Assembly: GCA_012034075.1 (NCBI GenBank)
Contig: JAAURD010000002.1
Span: forward strand, 1-61,480
DNA from: Chloroflexaceae bacterium
Lineage (GTDB): Bacteria; Chloroflexota; Chloroflexia; Chloroflexales; Chloroflexaceae
Reading direction: 5' to 3'
Length of the DNA: 61,480 bases
The position numbers were made by a program, and so were the translations under genes. The notes beneath the pieces were generated by a model that was not told the origin of the DNA, searched no databases, and saw only the letters and a program-made list of their open reading frames with translations. Shown here in pieces: positions 27,301 to 37,112 of the stretch (the first letter of the stretch is position 1; each line of letters opens with the position of its first letter).

Positions 27301-29769
27301 TTACACCAACGTAAGCTGGCGTACTTCTGTGGCGGTTGAACAGTTCAGGGCCTGACGCGCAATTTCCTGTGCCCTGGTAAAGGAAATCTGACGTAGCCGT
27401 GCTTTCACTGCGGCAACGCTGGGAATGCTCATACTGAGTTCACTCACGCCCAGGCCCGCCAGAATGATAGCGCCACGAGGATCGCCGGCAATGCCACCGC
27501 AGACACCGACCCATTTGCCTGCTTCGTAAGCAGCGGCCACCGTCTGGTCAATCATACGCAGCACGGCGGGATGCAGCCCATCAACATAGCGCGCCAGAGT
27601 GGGGTGCAAGCGGTCAATAGCCAGGGCATACTGGGTGAGATCGTTGGTACCGATAGAGAAAAAATCGACCTCCTGGGCAAATTCGCGGGCGAGCCAAACC
27701 GTGGAAGGAACTTCCACCATAATTCCAATCTCGACCACTGATGCGCCGATTTCCAGCCGCACTTCTTCGGCGATGGCTTTCGCCTCGCGAAATTCTTCAA
27801 GCGTGGCAATCATGGGGAACATGATTTTGACCGGCCCTGTCTGCGCTGCACGATAGATTGCGCGTAACTGGCTGCGGAAGAGATCAGGACGACGCAAGCA
27901 GAGACGGATGCCACGTACTCCCAGAAAGGGATTATCTTCGGCGGGCAGGTCCAGATAGGGTACTGCCTTGTCGCCACCAATGTCAAGCGTGCGGATAATC
28001 AGGGGCAGCCCGTTAAGCGCCTGGATCATTTTGGCATACACGGTATACTGTTCGTCCTCGGTTGGCGGGGTAGCTCGCTCAAGATAGAGAAACTCCGTGC
28101 GCATCAAGCCAATGCCCTCGGCGCCAGCTTCTACCGCCTGCTGGGCTTCGGCCACTCTAGTGATATTGGCAACGACCTCAACGCGATAACCATCGCTCAT
28201 CAAAGCTGGCTGGTAGCGGTCGCGATATTCGGCATCGCGCTGTTGGGCCAGTTCGCATTGGAACTGGCGAGCAGATTGCAACTCAGCCTCAGTCGGTTCC
28301 AGATAGAGTTTCCCTGCGCTGCCATCAAGAATGGCGGTGCTTCCGCTGGTTTGCTCAAGCAACAGTGCCCCTGCCCCCACCGTTGCCGGGATACCTAGCG
28401 AACGGGCAATAATGGCGGTGTGGGAAGTGGGCCCGCCAGCGGCAGTACACAAACCCAGGGTACGTTTCGGGTCAAGGCGAGCGGTATCTGATGGCAGCAA
28501 ATCTGCAGCGAGCAGAATCACCGGCTCATCCGGCATCGAGGCTTCCTCTTGATCAACATCAGCCAGCAGGCGTAGCACCCGTTGCCCCACATCGTTGAGA
28601 TCAGCCGCACGACCAGCGAGCCGTTCGTCGCGTACCTGTTGGAGTGCTGCGACCCGTTCGGTGATAGCCTGTTGCCAGGACCAGGCGGCACTGTGTTCGG
28701 CTTCAATCAAGCCATGCACCTGTTCAATCAAGTCGGGATCATCGAGCAGAGCACGATGGGCGCGAAAGATGGCAGCTTCGCTGCGACCGGCACTGGTTTT
28801 GACCGATTCATACACCTCATTTAGCTGCTCGCGAGCGGTGGCGAGAGCGTGGTGCAACTGCTGCTGTTCGTGCCTGGCATCCTGGGGATGATCACGGACA
28901 ACAATGCGGCTGGCCTGAAACATGTGTAGTTTGCCAATTGCCAGGCCGGGCGCGGCGGCAACCCCCGTAATAGCGGCGATCTCACGTTCGGGTTTCCAGA
29001 TCATGGTCGTTTCATCAGCTTCAATCTCTGGTTCATCCCCCAGGCCCTGTTCGACTGCTTCTTTCAGGGCTTGTAGGGCCGGATCAGCATCGCCACCACG
29101 GGCAAGCAGGCGTAAGACACTGCCGCCTTCAGCGCCGAGCTTCAGCAGCGAGGCCATGGCCTTGCCATTGGCACTTTTGCCGTCAGCCTGCACCCGAATG
29201 TCGGCCTGAAATTCACTGGCAACCTCAACAAAAAAGGTGGCTGGACGAGCATGCAAACCGTGACCCGGTGGCAAGGTAACATCAATTGTCAGGGCATCCG
29301 GCCAGTCGTCGGCCGGTGGTATCACCCCATTGCCGATATCAGGAGTCTGGCTCAGTCTGGTAATGATATCGTTGGCATCTTCAGTGCGAGCGAGGCGCAT
29401 GCTTGTCGCATTATCATCAAGAATATCGGTCAAGCGGGCGAGAATACCCAGGTGCTCATCAGATTTTGCGGCAATGCCAACCACCAGGTAGACCACTTCA
29501 CCATCATTCCAGGTAACGCCGTGGGGAAACTGTACGACGACAATGCCAGTCTGTTGGATCAGTTCACGATCTTTGGGCATACCATGGGGAATGGCAATGC
29601 CATTCCCCAGGTAGGTGTTGGCCTGTTGTTCACGGCCAAGCATGCTTTCAATATATCCCGGCTCAATGTTCCCATTTTCGACCAGGAGCTGGCCGGCTTT
29701 CCGAATAGCTTCTTCTTTTGTTCGCGCACTTGCGCGTATCTGAACGTGACTAGTGGTTAATTCGATCAT
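27301..29769 (-). CDS. PTS multiphosphoryl transfer protein: EIIA(Fru)-HPr-EI fusion
   Basis: 822 residues from ATG 29769, preceded by GAGGAGG. Three PTS modules in order: EIIA-Fru (1-145, phospho-His62 in AIPHGMPKD), HPr (about 160-245, phospho-His173 in [10 protein letters not shown]), and enzyme I (from about 265; phospho-His450 in [20 protein letters not shown] near the C terminus with the PEP-binding Cys). It passes phosphate from phosphoenolpyruvate through EI, HPr and EIIA to the EIIB of FruA. The position equivalent to regulatory Ser46 of Firmicute HPr aligns with Ala204, so no HPr-kinase control is expected. Having EI here means the locus is self-sufficient. It sits between fruA (106-base gap) and fruK. 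Confidence 0.93.
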   Translation of the reverse strand: MIELTTSHVQIRASARTKEEAIRKAGQLLVENGNIEPGYIESMLGREQQANTYLGNGIAIPHGMPKDRELIQQTGIVVVQFPHGVTWNDGEVVYLVVGIAAKSDEHLGILARLTDILDDNATSMRLARTEDANDIITRLSQTPDIGNGVIPPADDWPDALTIDVTLPPGHGLHARPATFFVEVASEFQADIRVQADGKSANGKAMASLLKLGAEGGSVLRLLARGGDADPALQALKEAVEQGLGDEPEIEADETTMIWKPEREIAAITGVAAAPGLAIGKLHMFQASRIVVRDHPQDARHEQQQLHHALATAREQLNEVYESVKTSAGRSEAAIFRAHRALLDDPDLIEQVHGLIEAEHSAAWSWQQAITERVAALQQVRDERLAGRAADLNDVGQRVLRLLADVDQEEASMPDEPVILLAADLLPSDTARLDPKRTLGLCTAAGGPTSHTAIIARSLGIPATVGAGALLLEQTSGSTAILDGSAGKLYLEPTEAELQSARQFQCELAQQRDAEYRDRYQPALMSDGYRVEVVANITRVAEAQQAVEAGAEGIGLMRTEFLYLERATPPTEDEQYTVYAKMIQALNGLPLIIRTLDIGGDKAVPYLDLPAEDNPFLGVRGIRLCLRRPDLFRSQLRAIYRAAQTGPVKIMFPMIATLEEFREAKAIAEEVRLEIGASVVEIGIMVEVPSTVWLAREFAQEVDFFSIGTNDLTQYALAIDRLHPTLARYVDGLHPAVLRMIDQTVAAAYEAGKWVGVCGGIAGDPRGAIILAGLGVSELSMSIPSVAAVKARLRQISFTRAQEIARQALNCSTATEVRQLTLV

Positions 29770-29874
29770 GGGAGTATCCTCCTCTTTCGTATCATTAATC
29801 CATGTTTTCAGATTTAGGGTGGAGCGGAATGGCTTTTCCCGCTCCATCCTCCTGCGATAGATAGACCGTTTCGC

Positions 29875-31707
29875 TTAGACACTGGTAACCGGTTTAGGCT
29901 GGCCGGCAACTTGCGAGGTAGCGCCAATCGGGCGCTTGAGCACGAAGAGTGCGGCAACGGTGACAAATGCACCAATGATAATCGCCAACAGATAGAGAAA
30001 CAGGTTGGTTACCGCATTTGGAATAAGCAGCGCAAATATACCACCGTGAGGGACAAGGAGTTCGACCTGCCACAGCATCGAGAGCGCTGCTGCTACGGCA
30101 GAACCGGCCATCAGCGAAGGAATAACCCGGAAGGGGTCTTTGGCCGCAAAGGGAATGGCACCTTCGGTAATAAAGGAGATGCCGAGCACCAGGGCCGGGC
30201 CGCGTGCTTCGCGCTCTTCATCGGCAAAGCGATTGGGGAAGAGAAAGCCAGCCAGCGCCAGACCCAGTGGAGGTGTCATGCCTGCGGCCATGACCGCTGC
30301 CATCGGCCCATACACCTGGCTGGTGAGCAGAGCAACCGCAAAGGTGTACGCCGCTTTGTTGATTGGGCCTCCCATATCAAAGGCCATCATTGCGCCCAGG
30401 ATTAAACCAAGCACGATGGCATTGGCACTCTGCATGCCATTGAGCCAGTCAGTCATGGTATTCAATACGACCTGAACTGGCGGGGCAATGACGTAAATCA
30501 TGAGCAAGCCGACGGTTATGGTGGACAGGAAGGGCAGGATCAGGACCGGCTTTAACCCTTCGAGATTGGCGGGCAATTTGATGTTTTCGGCCAGGAATTT
30601 TGTGAGATAGCCTGCCAGAAAGCCCGAAACAATGCCACCGAGAAAACCCGCACCCAGACTCTGGGCCAGCATGCCACCGATCAGACCAGGGGCAAGACCA
30701 GGGCGGTCGGCAATGGAGTAGGCGATAAAGCCAGAAAGCACGGCGACAAAGAGGCCAAACGCGGTGCCGCCACCTATCTGCATCAGTGCAGCGGCGAGCG
30801 AACCTTCGGGATAGGCGCCCTCTTGAATGCCACCAATTGCAAACGCCAGCGCAATACTTAAACCGCCTGCCACGACAATGGGCAGCATATACGAGACACC
30901 GGTCATCAGATGTTTGTATGGCCCAGTACGCCCTTGCGATTGGGCTGATTTGGCCTGTTTGACCGAATCGGCATAATGCGCAGTTGGGGCTGAGCTGCCC
31001 GTTTGACCAACTGGTAGGACCAGCGCAGCAGTGATGACATCCTGACCGTGGTGCATTGCTTGTTTTGTGCTGGTGGTATAGACCGGTTTGCCCGCAAAGC
31101 GCTCGGTATCAACCTTGGTATCGGCAGCAATAACCACCGCGTCAGCCTCAGCGATTTCTTCATCGGTAAGCGCATTCTGGGCACCCACTGAGCCACGAGT
31201 TTCGACTTTGATGCTATGTCCAAGCGCTCTGGCTGCCTTTTGTAAGGCTTCAGCGGCCATAAACGTATGGGCAATACCAGTAGGACATGAGGTGACACCG
31301 ACCAGTTTTTTGGCACCTGTGGCCTGATGAACAGGGGCTTGGACCGGTTCTGGGGCAACCGCTGCGGTATGAACAGGGGTGGTTTCTGTCTGCGTGGCGG
31401 AGTTGACCAGCGCCAATGCCGCTTTGATGACAGATTCCGTGTTTCGGATAGCTTCGCTGGTGCGAGTTTCGTAAATGGGTTTTTCACCAAAACGGGCAGG
31501 GTCAACGCGAATATCGGCAGCTAGAATAATCACATCGGCGTTGGCAATGGCCTGGGGTGAAAGGACGTTTTTGGCGCCTGCGGAACCCTGGGTTTCAACG
31601 GTGATCTCGTAACCAAGCGAACGCCCTGTCTTCTTCAAGGCCTCAGCTGCCATCATGGTATGTGCGACACCAGTGGGGCACGCAGTAATCGCTGCAATGC
31701 GTATCAT
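29875..31707 (-). CDS. fruA: PTS fructose transporter, EIIB-EIIB-EIIC (FruA)
   Basis: 610 residues from ATG 31707, with AAGGAGG upstream; the in-frame codon at 31746 lacks one. Two EIIB domains: IAAITACPTGVAHT (phospho-Cys10) and GVTSCPTGIAHT (second Cys), separated by an Ala/Pro/Gln linker; both keep the active cysteine. Then an EIIC membrane domain of about 8-10 helices (from HLMTGVSYMLPIVVAGG, near residue 270). Imports fructose and phosphorylates it to fructose-1-phosphate. First gene of fruA-EI fusion-fruK; its consensus promoter carries FruR-type boxes. Confidence 0.94.
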   Translation of the reverse strand: MIRIAAITACPTGVAHTMMAAEALKKTGRSLGYEITVETQGSAGAKNVLSPQAIANADVIILAADIRVDPARFGEKPIYETRTSEAIRNTESVIKAALALVNSATQTETTPVHTAAVAPEPVQAPVHQATGAKKLVGVTSCPTGIAHTFMAAEALQKAARALGHSIKVETRGSVGAQNALTDEEIAEADAVVIAADTKVDTERFAGKPVYTTSTKQAMHHGQDVITAALVLPVGQTGSSAPTAHYADSVKQAKSAQSQGRTGPYKHLMTGVSYMLPIVVAGGLSIALAFAIGGIQEGAYPEGSLAAALMQIGGGTAFGLFVAVLSGFIAYSIADRPGLAPGLIGGMLAQSLGAGFLGGIVSGFLAGYLTKFLAENIKLPANLEGLKPVLILPFLSTITVGLLMIYVIAPPVQVVLNTMTDWLNGMQSANAIVLGLILGAMMAFDMGGPINKAAYTFAVALLTSQVYGPMAAVMAAGMTPPLGLALAGFLFPNRFADEEREARGPALVLGISFITEGAIPFAAKDPFRVIPSLMAGSAVAAALSMLWQVELLVPHGGIFALLIPNAVTNLFLYLLAIIIGAFVTVAALFVLKRPIGATSQVAGQPKPVTSV

Positions 31708-31754
31708 TGTTTTCCTCCTTGTTCGATTATCGATGGATGATACCATCTTCTTGC

Positions 31755-31818
31755 TTTCGTTTACGAAATTATACCACTAACTTTCGTTTTGTCAATACCT
31801 ATTTTCGTTTATTTTCGG
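31755..31818. promoter_or_regulatory. Cluster of TTTCG operator boxes (FruR/DeoR type) in the fru divergent region
   Basis: TTTCGT-TT-ACGAAA (inverted pair, 31755-31768), TTTCGTTTT (31782-31790), TTTCGTTT (31803-31810) and TTTCGG (31813-31818). The first pair spans the expected start site of fruA, the second lies between its -35 and -10. This direct- and inverted-repeat arrangement is typical of DeoR-family repressors; FruR binding is inferred. Confidence 0.65.
31768..31795 (-). promoter_or_regulatory. Consensus promoter of the fruA operon
   Basis: Minus strand TTGACA, 16-bp spacer, TATAAT: both hexamers perfect. An operator box lies inside the spacer and another around the start site, so repression would block polymerase directly. 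Confidence 0.8.
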
Positions 31819-31862
31819 AATTTGTTTGTAATTTGCTTGTATTGATATTCTGAGTACCGATA

Positions 31863-31881
31863 GCCAGGCCCTTTGCCTGGC
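31863..31881. repeat. Hairpin in the fru divergent region
   Basis: GCCAGGC and GCCTGGC form a 7-bp stem around a short loop, upstream of the fruR promoter. It could insulate the two transcription units; function unknown. Confidence 0.4.
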
Positions 31882-31894
31882 AAGAGCCGCGAGC

Positions 31895-31923
31895 TTGACG
31901 AGGCGAGGTTTCTTTTGTAGAAT
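31895..31923 (+). promoter_or_regulatory. Promoter of the DeoR-type regulator gene
   Basis: TTGACG, 17-bp spacer, TAGAAT, about 45 bases before the start codon at 31971. Confidence 0.6.
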
Positions 31924-31970
31924 AAGAGCAGGTTATGTTGTTTGTCAAAAGACGTACAAGGTGAGAGGCG

Positions 31971-32782
31971 ATGAATACAGGTGTAACGATTGAAGAAGAA
32001 CGAAAACTAGCGAAAGCACCATTGATGCTTGACCGGCGAACCCAGATTGCCGATATGGTGCAACAACAGGGTACAGTGCGCGTACAGGATCTGGCAGAAC
32101 AGTTTCAGGTATCAGAAGTGACGATACGGACTGACCTGGCACAGCTGGAAAAGAGGGGTTGCTGATTCGTGATCGGGGTGGGGCCGTCTTTAACCATCAG
32201 GGTGTCAGCCGGCTGATTGCATTTGAGCAACGGACGAGATTATATCAGGAAGAGAAGCGACGGATTGGGCAGGTTGCAGCGCAGTTCGTCGAGTCGGGTG
32301 ATATGATCATTCTGGATGCTGGCACAACGGTGGTGGAAATGACCAGGTATAGAACGCATGCGACACCATTGACGGTGGTAACCAATGCGCTCAATGTTGC
32401 AGCCGAAATGGCTGGGCAGCCTGATACCCAGGTCTTGCTGTTGGGCGGAACGGTGAATGATGCAACATTCAGTACGCTTGGGCCAATGGTAGAACAGGGA
32501 CTCGGTGATCTGGTGGTGCAGAAAGTGTTTCTGGGGGCCCAATCAGTCGAAAATGAAGCGGGGGTCACCGACACGTCGATGGAGATTGCCCAGGTCAAAC
32601 GAGCCATGGTCCGCACCGCACGGCGGGTGATCTTGCTGGCTGATTCAAGCAAATGGCGACGGACTGGCTTTATCAAAGTGGTGCCGTATCAGGCAATTCA
32701 TACCGTCGTGACTGATACGAACTTGCCTGATGCGGCCCGTCGGGCGATTGAGCGCCACGGTATTGAATTAGTGCTGGTGTGA
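31971..32782 (+). CDS. DeoR-family transcriptional repressor of the fructose locus; frame break near 32158
   Basis: About 270 residues after restoring one G in a four-G run (AAGAGGGGTTG) near 32158. N-terminal DeoR helix-turn-helix: RRTQIADMVQQQGTVRVQDL then EVTIRTDLAQLEKRG, joined after correction to LLIRDRGGAV. The C-terminal DeoRC sugar-phosphate sensor has GDMIILDAGTTVVEM, VVTNALNVA, LLGGTVN and DSSKW. Effector is probably fructose-1-phosphate, as in FruR. The gene diverges from fruA over a region with TTTCG operator boxes and ends 20 bases from the convergent kinase gene. Start ATG 31971 has GAGAGG upstream. The functional link is inferred from context. Confidence 0.88.
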
Positions 32783-32802
32783 GATCAGCCCACTGGTTGC
32801 TT

Positions 32803-34713
32803 TCAGGGCGCACGCACACCCAGCACAATACCGCTGCCACGTGGCACAAAATCGCCATTGTTCACCGGCTGTTCATTGGCCAGGGCACTGATAACCTGAT
32901 TGGGTTGAAACGTATCAAACTGTGCGCCCAGTCGGTCACGGCCCTGGGGGTCAACATACACCAACGAGAGACCATCGGTGTTATTCAGCCTTTGTTCGGC
33001 TTCCCAGAGTTGCAGCCCGATGATATCGGGAAAGCGCACTTTATCACCAATGCTCACCGAAAGCACCAGAATATGGCCTGGTTCAACCCGTAAATTAGCC
33101 GCAGGTGTTTGAGCGATGACAAATCCTTCGGTGTTGGCTGGACCAGCGACTTGCTGCACTTCGACCACCAGACCGAGACTCTCGGCTTCATTCTGCGCAA
33201 ATGCCAGGCTGGTGTTGATTAGATTGGGCACGGTTACGAGTTCGGGACCCAGACTCACCACATAGGCCACGGTATTGCCCTGTTGCAGGGTTGTATCCGG
33301 GGGTGGGTCCTGTGCGATGATCACCCCCGCAGCAACCGCGTCATTATACTGTGGTTCGCTCTGCACCGGTTCAAGGCCAGCCGAAGTCAGGGCATCGATA
33401 GCCTGTTCTTCAGTGAGGCCAACCACGCCGGGTACGGTTGCCAGTGGCACCGGGGTTGGGGTTGGGAGCGGTGCGGGTGTCGGAAATGGCAAACTGGTGG
33501 GCAGCACGGTTGGTTCGGTCGTGGACGTCTGGCTGGGTATAGCCGTAATGGTTGGTGCCGGTGTATTGGATGGTGTTGACACAGCAGTGCTGGAGGCTAT
33601 CGGCGGCAATGTGGATGTCGCTGGTGGACGAGCAGAAATACCGTCATTGAATCCACCGGTGTTAAAAAGAATAACGAGTGATAAGACACCGACGAGCACC
33701 ACCAGACCCACCATAAAGGCACCACATCCATGGTTTTGTTGGCGCGGTGCGCGTCGCTGGACGGCCGACGGTGGCGGGGGGATGACCATCCGTCCGGTGG
33801 TACTGTTTTCGTTGGTAGCAGGCGTTGACAGGCGCTGTGGTGTCGGGTTACGGGTTCGTTGGCTCGGTTGCGGTGCAACAACCGTGGGTTGTTCGGCTAT
33901 ATGGTGGTAGCGTTGGAGTAATTCGGCAAACTCACGCACCGTGCCTGGTCGTTTTGATGGGTCTTTGGCCATGGATCGTAGGACCAGGGCTTCGAGTTGC
34001 GCTGGTACCTGAGGTGCGTACTGTCGCACGGGCGGCGGTTCGGTATTGACATGCTGCATTGCGATGGCGACGGTGCTTTCACCCGTAAAGGGGAGACGCC
34101 CGGTGAGCATTTCATACAGCGTTACACCGAGTGAATAGAGATCCGACTGGGGCGTGGCGGTCTGTCCCTGCGCCTGTTCTGGCGAGATATAATCGGCAGT
34201 CCCAAAGGTAACGCCGGTCTGGGTGAGCGCGGTGCTTAGATGGCTCTTGGCAATACCAAAGTCGGTGATCTTGACATCACCGGTGGGGGAGACGATGATG
34301 TTTTGGGATTTAATATCACGGTGAACCAACCCGAAGCGGTGGGCCGCTTCAAGGCCAAAGGCGACTTCCTGGGCAATGACCACCGCGCGATCCGGGTTGA
34401 CCGGCCCCTCACGCTGGATCAGGGTTTTGAGGTTGGTACCATCAACAAACTCCATCACAATATAATGCTGGTCACCATCTTGACCAACATCATATACATT
34501 GACAATATTGGGATGGCTGAGTATAGCCGCTGCCTGGGCTTCGTGTTGGAAACGACTGAGAAAATCGGGATCGTTGACATACTGCAAGTGCAGCACTTTA
34601 ATCGCCACCTGACGATTAAGCCGCCAATCGCGCCCGCGATAGACCGTTGCCATGCCCCCTTCGCCAACTTTTTCTTCTATTTCATACCGACCATTAAGAA
34701 GTTTCTTTTGCAC
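32803..34713 (-). CDS. PASTA-domain Ser/Thr protein kinase (PknB/StkP-like)
   Basis: 636 residues. Hanks-type kinase domain 10-270: Gly loop VGEGGMATVYRG, Lys39 in VAIKV, HRDIKSQN with catalytic Asp133, DFG Asp151, SPEQ. Pro/Ser/Thr-rich juxtamembrane region, one transmembrane helix (about 331-351), an extracytoplasmic Thr/Pro stalk, then three PASTA repeats (about 427-493, 494-562, 563-636; VPGVVGLTEEQAIDAL, VPNLINTSLAFAQNEAESLG, FPDIIGLQLWEAEQRL). PASTA modules bind muropeptides or lipid II, so the kinase links wall status to cytoplasmic phosphorylation. All catalytic residues are present. It is divergent from a VanW gene, another wall-related function. Promoter seen at 34797-34826. Confidence 0.95.
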   Translation of the reverse strand: MQKKLLNGRYEIEEKVGEGGMATVYRGRDWRLNRQVAIKVLHLQYVNDPDFLSRFQHEAQAAAILSHPNIVNVYDVGQDGDQHYIVMEFVDGTNLKTLIQREGPVNPDRAVVIAQEVAFGLEAAHRFGLVHRDIKSQNIIVSPTGDVKITDFGIAKSHLSTALTQTGVTFGTADYISPEQAQGQTATPQSDLYSLGVTLYEMLTGRLPFTGESTVAIAMQHVNTEPPPVRQYAPQVPAQLEALVLRSMAKDPSKRPGTVREFAELLQRYHHIAEQPTVVAPQPSQRTRNPTPQRLSTPATNENSTTGRMVIPPPPSAVQRRAPRQQNHGCGAFMVGLVVLVGVLSLVILFNTGGFNDGISARPPATSTLPPIASSTAVSTPSNTPAPTITAIPSQTSTTEPTVLPTSLPFPTPAPLPTPTPVPLATVPGVVGLTEEQAIDALTSAGLEPVQSEPQYNDAVAAGVIIAQDPPPDTTLQQGNTVAYVVSLGPELVTVPNLINTSLAFAQNEAESLGLVVEVQQVAGPANTEGFVIAQTPAANLRVEPGHILVLSVSIGDKVRFPDIIGLQLWEAEQRLNNTDGLSLVYVDPQGRDRLGAQFDTFQPNQVISALANEQPVNNGDFVPRGSGIVLGVRAP

Positions 34714-34796
34714 CGTTGCCTCATGAACAGCTGGCTGCTTGCATTATAGAACGAGTGAAACGGACGATGTTGCCTTCAGATGGCATGCCCGTATCT

Positions 34797-34826
34797 ATTA
34801 TGACATAGTGTTTGGTCAAACGTCAA
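34797..34826 (-). promoter_or_regulatory. Promoter of the PASTA kinase gene
   Basis: Minus strand TTGACG, 18-bp spacer, CATAAT, 85 bases upstream of the kinase start. Confidence 0.55.
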
Positions 34827-34997
34827 GCACGATCAATATCTTTATTATCGTTTATCATCACAGATTGCCTTGGTTCATGCTGTTACCCAGATTCCGTAGC
34901 GGTGCAGCGTGATCTCTCACGGCGCACCATGATCTTGATCTGTAGCGGTGCCTGATTGAGAGGATAGGTGATTGGGAAGCGATGGGTTGTTCGGTGC

Positions 34998-35026
34998 TTG
35001 TGTAAATGGGCAATATTATGTACAAT
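34998..35026 (+). promoter_or_regulatory. Promoter of the VanW operon
   Basis: TTGTGT, 17-bp spacer, TACAAT, about 90 bases upstream of the chosen start at 35118. Confidence 0.5.
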
Positions 35027-35117
35027 GAGCGCATGTCCAGTGATTCGGGATATGACCACAATATACCGAGAACAGGCGAGAACCTTTCAACAAACAGGTA
35101 ATCATCAGGATAGGATT

Positions 35118-37103
35118 ATGCCGGTTGGAGATTATTTTCAGGAATATGGCCCGATTCATCGACGGCGGATGGGCCAGGGACCGGTTGATGAAGAACCCGT
35201 GACTACGGTTGCGACCCGTCCCAACATACGACCTACAGAAGAATTAGAAACGACGCGGCTGCAAGAGGAAGACCAGTCGCCACGGCCCCTGGCCCGCCGG
35301 CGCACGCGTGCTGTGCGTCGGCGGGTGCCGCATCCTTTCTCATGGAAATATATGCTGCTTATCTCGTTGTCAGTGTTCCTGGTAACACTGCTGGTGTTGC
35401 CGTATGGACTGGCGTTTTATTATGCCGATCGCGCCTTTCCGGGCATTACCATACAGGGGATGGCAGTGAGTGACCTGGATCCGCCTTTTATTGAAGAGGC
35501 CCTGGCAGCACGCTACGAGGCGTATCTGCAACAGCCGATAATGCTGGTCTACCATAACCAGACCTGGCAACCGCGCCTGGCAGAACTGGGGGTTACGGTG
35601 GACCTGTCACAGACAGCCAGACAGGCTTTTGCGACCGGGCGAACTGGCGATCCCTTGACTCGTCTGCGTGATTTGGGAACAGCCTGGTTCTATGGGCGTG
35701 AAATTGCGCCGCAACTGGTGATTAATGAAGAACAGTTGCAGCGTTATTTGCAGCATATTGCGCTTGAGATTGAACAACCGCCGTCCCCCCCGACGCTGCA
35801 GCTGGCGAGCGGTCAGGCATTGGGCACATCGGGCACGGATGGTGTGCAACTGCTGCTCGATGAAACCGTAGATGATGTGCTTTTGGCGTTACAAACCCTC
35901 GAACCGCAAGACGTAGCTCTGCGTACCCGTACTCTGACCCCGATGCTCAGCAATGATTCGCTCCAGGAGGCGCAAGCACAGGCTACGCTATATATCAGCA
36001 GTGCGGTGGTGCTCGAGCATGGTGCTCAGCAATGGGTGTGGGATTCGACGAAACTGGCACAGCTGTTGCGTATTGGCGTAAATAAAGGTGCTTTTGCGGT
36101 TACGATTAACAACGATGCTTTGATCGAAGAGGTTGAGCAACTGGCACTTCATATTGATAGTGGCAGTGTTGAGCCGCGGTTGCGATTGGTGGATGGTGCC
36201 CTGCAAATGATCCAGCCGGGCCGCAAGGGTTGGCAGCTGCAGCAGGATGCGGCGGTTGAGTTGATTGCCGCTGCATTGCACCAGGGTGATCCCATGACGC
36301 GGACGGTCGTACTGCCGGTCGATGAGATACGCCCTGAAGTGACACCAGAGATGTTTGGTGATCTGGGGATTCGGGAACTGGTGGGGGTTGGGCAGAGCAG
36401 TTTTGCTGGTTCAGCCGAGTACCGCATCACCAATATCAAGGCGGCGGCGGAGCGCACGAATGGTATTTTGATTGCGCCCGGCGAGGAGTTCTCGTTTAAC
36501 ACGCAACTGGGGCCGGTCGATGCAGAGCATGGTTTTGTTGAAGGCTATGCGGTGGTGGGCAATCGCACCAAGCTCGAATGGGGCGGTGGGGTCTGCCAGA
36601 ATGCCACCACGGTCTTTCGTGCAGCTTTCTGGGCGGGCCTGCCTATTGTCGAGCGTCACCCACACGCTTTTTATATTAGCTGGTATGATGCTTTTGGGCT
36701 GGGAGCCTATGGCAATGGTGCGGGTCTTGATGCGGCTATTTTTACCGGGGTCCAAGATTTGCGCTTCTTGAATGATACCAGTCACTGGTTACTCATGCAA
36801 ACGACTATGAATGAAACAGATCAGGTATTGACGGTGGAGTTCTATGGTAGCCGACCAGACCGTGAGGTGACCATTGAAGGGCCATTTACTAGTAATGAAC
36901 TAGCGGCACCAGATGAGCCAGTGTATATTGATGATTCGACACAACCGGTGGGCTATCTCTACCAGAGTGATATGGCTCGTTCGGGTTGGGATGTATCGAT
37001 TGTGCGGATTGTGACTGAAAACGGCGTCGAGAGCAGTCGTGATACCTTTGTGACTCGCTTTAAAGCCTGGCCGGATGTCTTTATCCGTGGTACTGGTGGA
37101 TAA
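35118..37103 (+). CDS. VanW family protein with peptidoglycan-binding-like repeats
   Basis: 661 residues from ATG 35118 (AGGATAGGA just upstream; the frame is open to 34968 without a binding site). Cytoplasmic basic N terminus, one transmembrane anchor (about 75-101, KYMLLISLSVFLVTLLVLPY), two YoaR/VanW-type peptidoglycan-binding-like domains (about 105-400), then the VanW domain (NGILIAPGEEFSFN, GPVDAEHGFVEGYAVVG, EWGGGVCQNATTVFRAA, YISWYDAF) to about 600. Found anchored outside the cell in Gram-positive-type and Chloroflexota envelopes; the enzymatic role of VanW is not settled. The ABC ATPase gene follows 9 bases after the stop. Confidence 0.9.
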   Translation: MPVGDYFQEYGPIHRRRMGQGPVDEEPVTTVATRPNIRPTEELETTRLQEEDQSPRPLARRRTRAVRRRVPHPFSWKYMLLISLSVFLVTLLVLPYGLAFYYADRAFPGITIQGMAVSDLDPPFIEEALAARYEAYLQQPIMLVYHNQTWQPRLAELGVTVDLSQTARQAFATGRTGDPLTRLRDLGTAWFYGREIAPQLVINEEQLQRYLQHIALEIEQPPSPPTLQLASGQALGTSGTDGVQLLLDETVDDVLLALQTLEPQDVALRTRTLTPMLSNDSLQEAQAQATLYISSAVVLEHGAQQWVWDSTKLAQLLRIGVNKGAFAVTINNDALIEEVEQLALHIDSGSVEPRLRLVDGALQMIQPGRKGWQLQQDAAVELIAAALHQGDPMTRTVVLPVDEIRPEVTPEMFGDLGIRELVGVGQSSFAGSAEYRITNIKAAAERTNGILIAPGEEFSFNTQLGPVDAEHGFVEGYAVVGNRTKLEWGGGVCQNATTVFRAAFWAGLPIVERHPHAFYISWYDAFGLGAYGNGAGLDAAIFTGVQDLRFLNDTSHWLLMQTTMNETDQVLTVEFYGSRPDREVTIEGPFTSNELAAPDEPVYIDDSTQPVGYLYQSDMARSGWDVSIVRIVTENGVESSRDTFVTRFKAWPDVFIRGTGG

Positions 37104-37112
37104 GAGCACACG

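Noticed and set aside
29769-29847. Longer N terminus for the PTS fusion protein
   Set aside because: The downstream ATG at 29769 has a perfect GAGGAGG and begins the EIIA alignment; the upstream part is leader sequence.
32150-32170. Programmed frameshift in the DeoR regulator
   Set aside because: The break is at a plain G run without a slippery heptamer or downstream structure, and similar breaks occur in unrelated genes.
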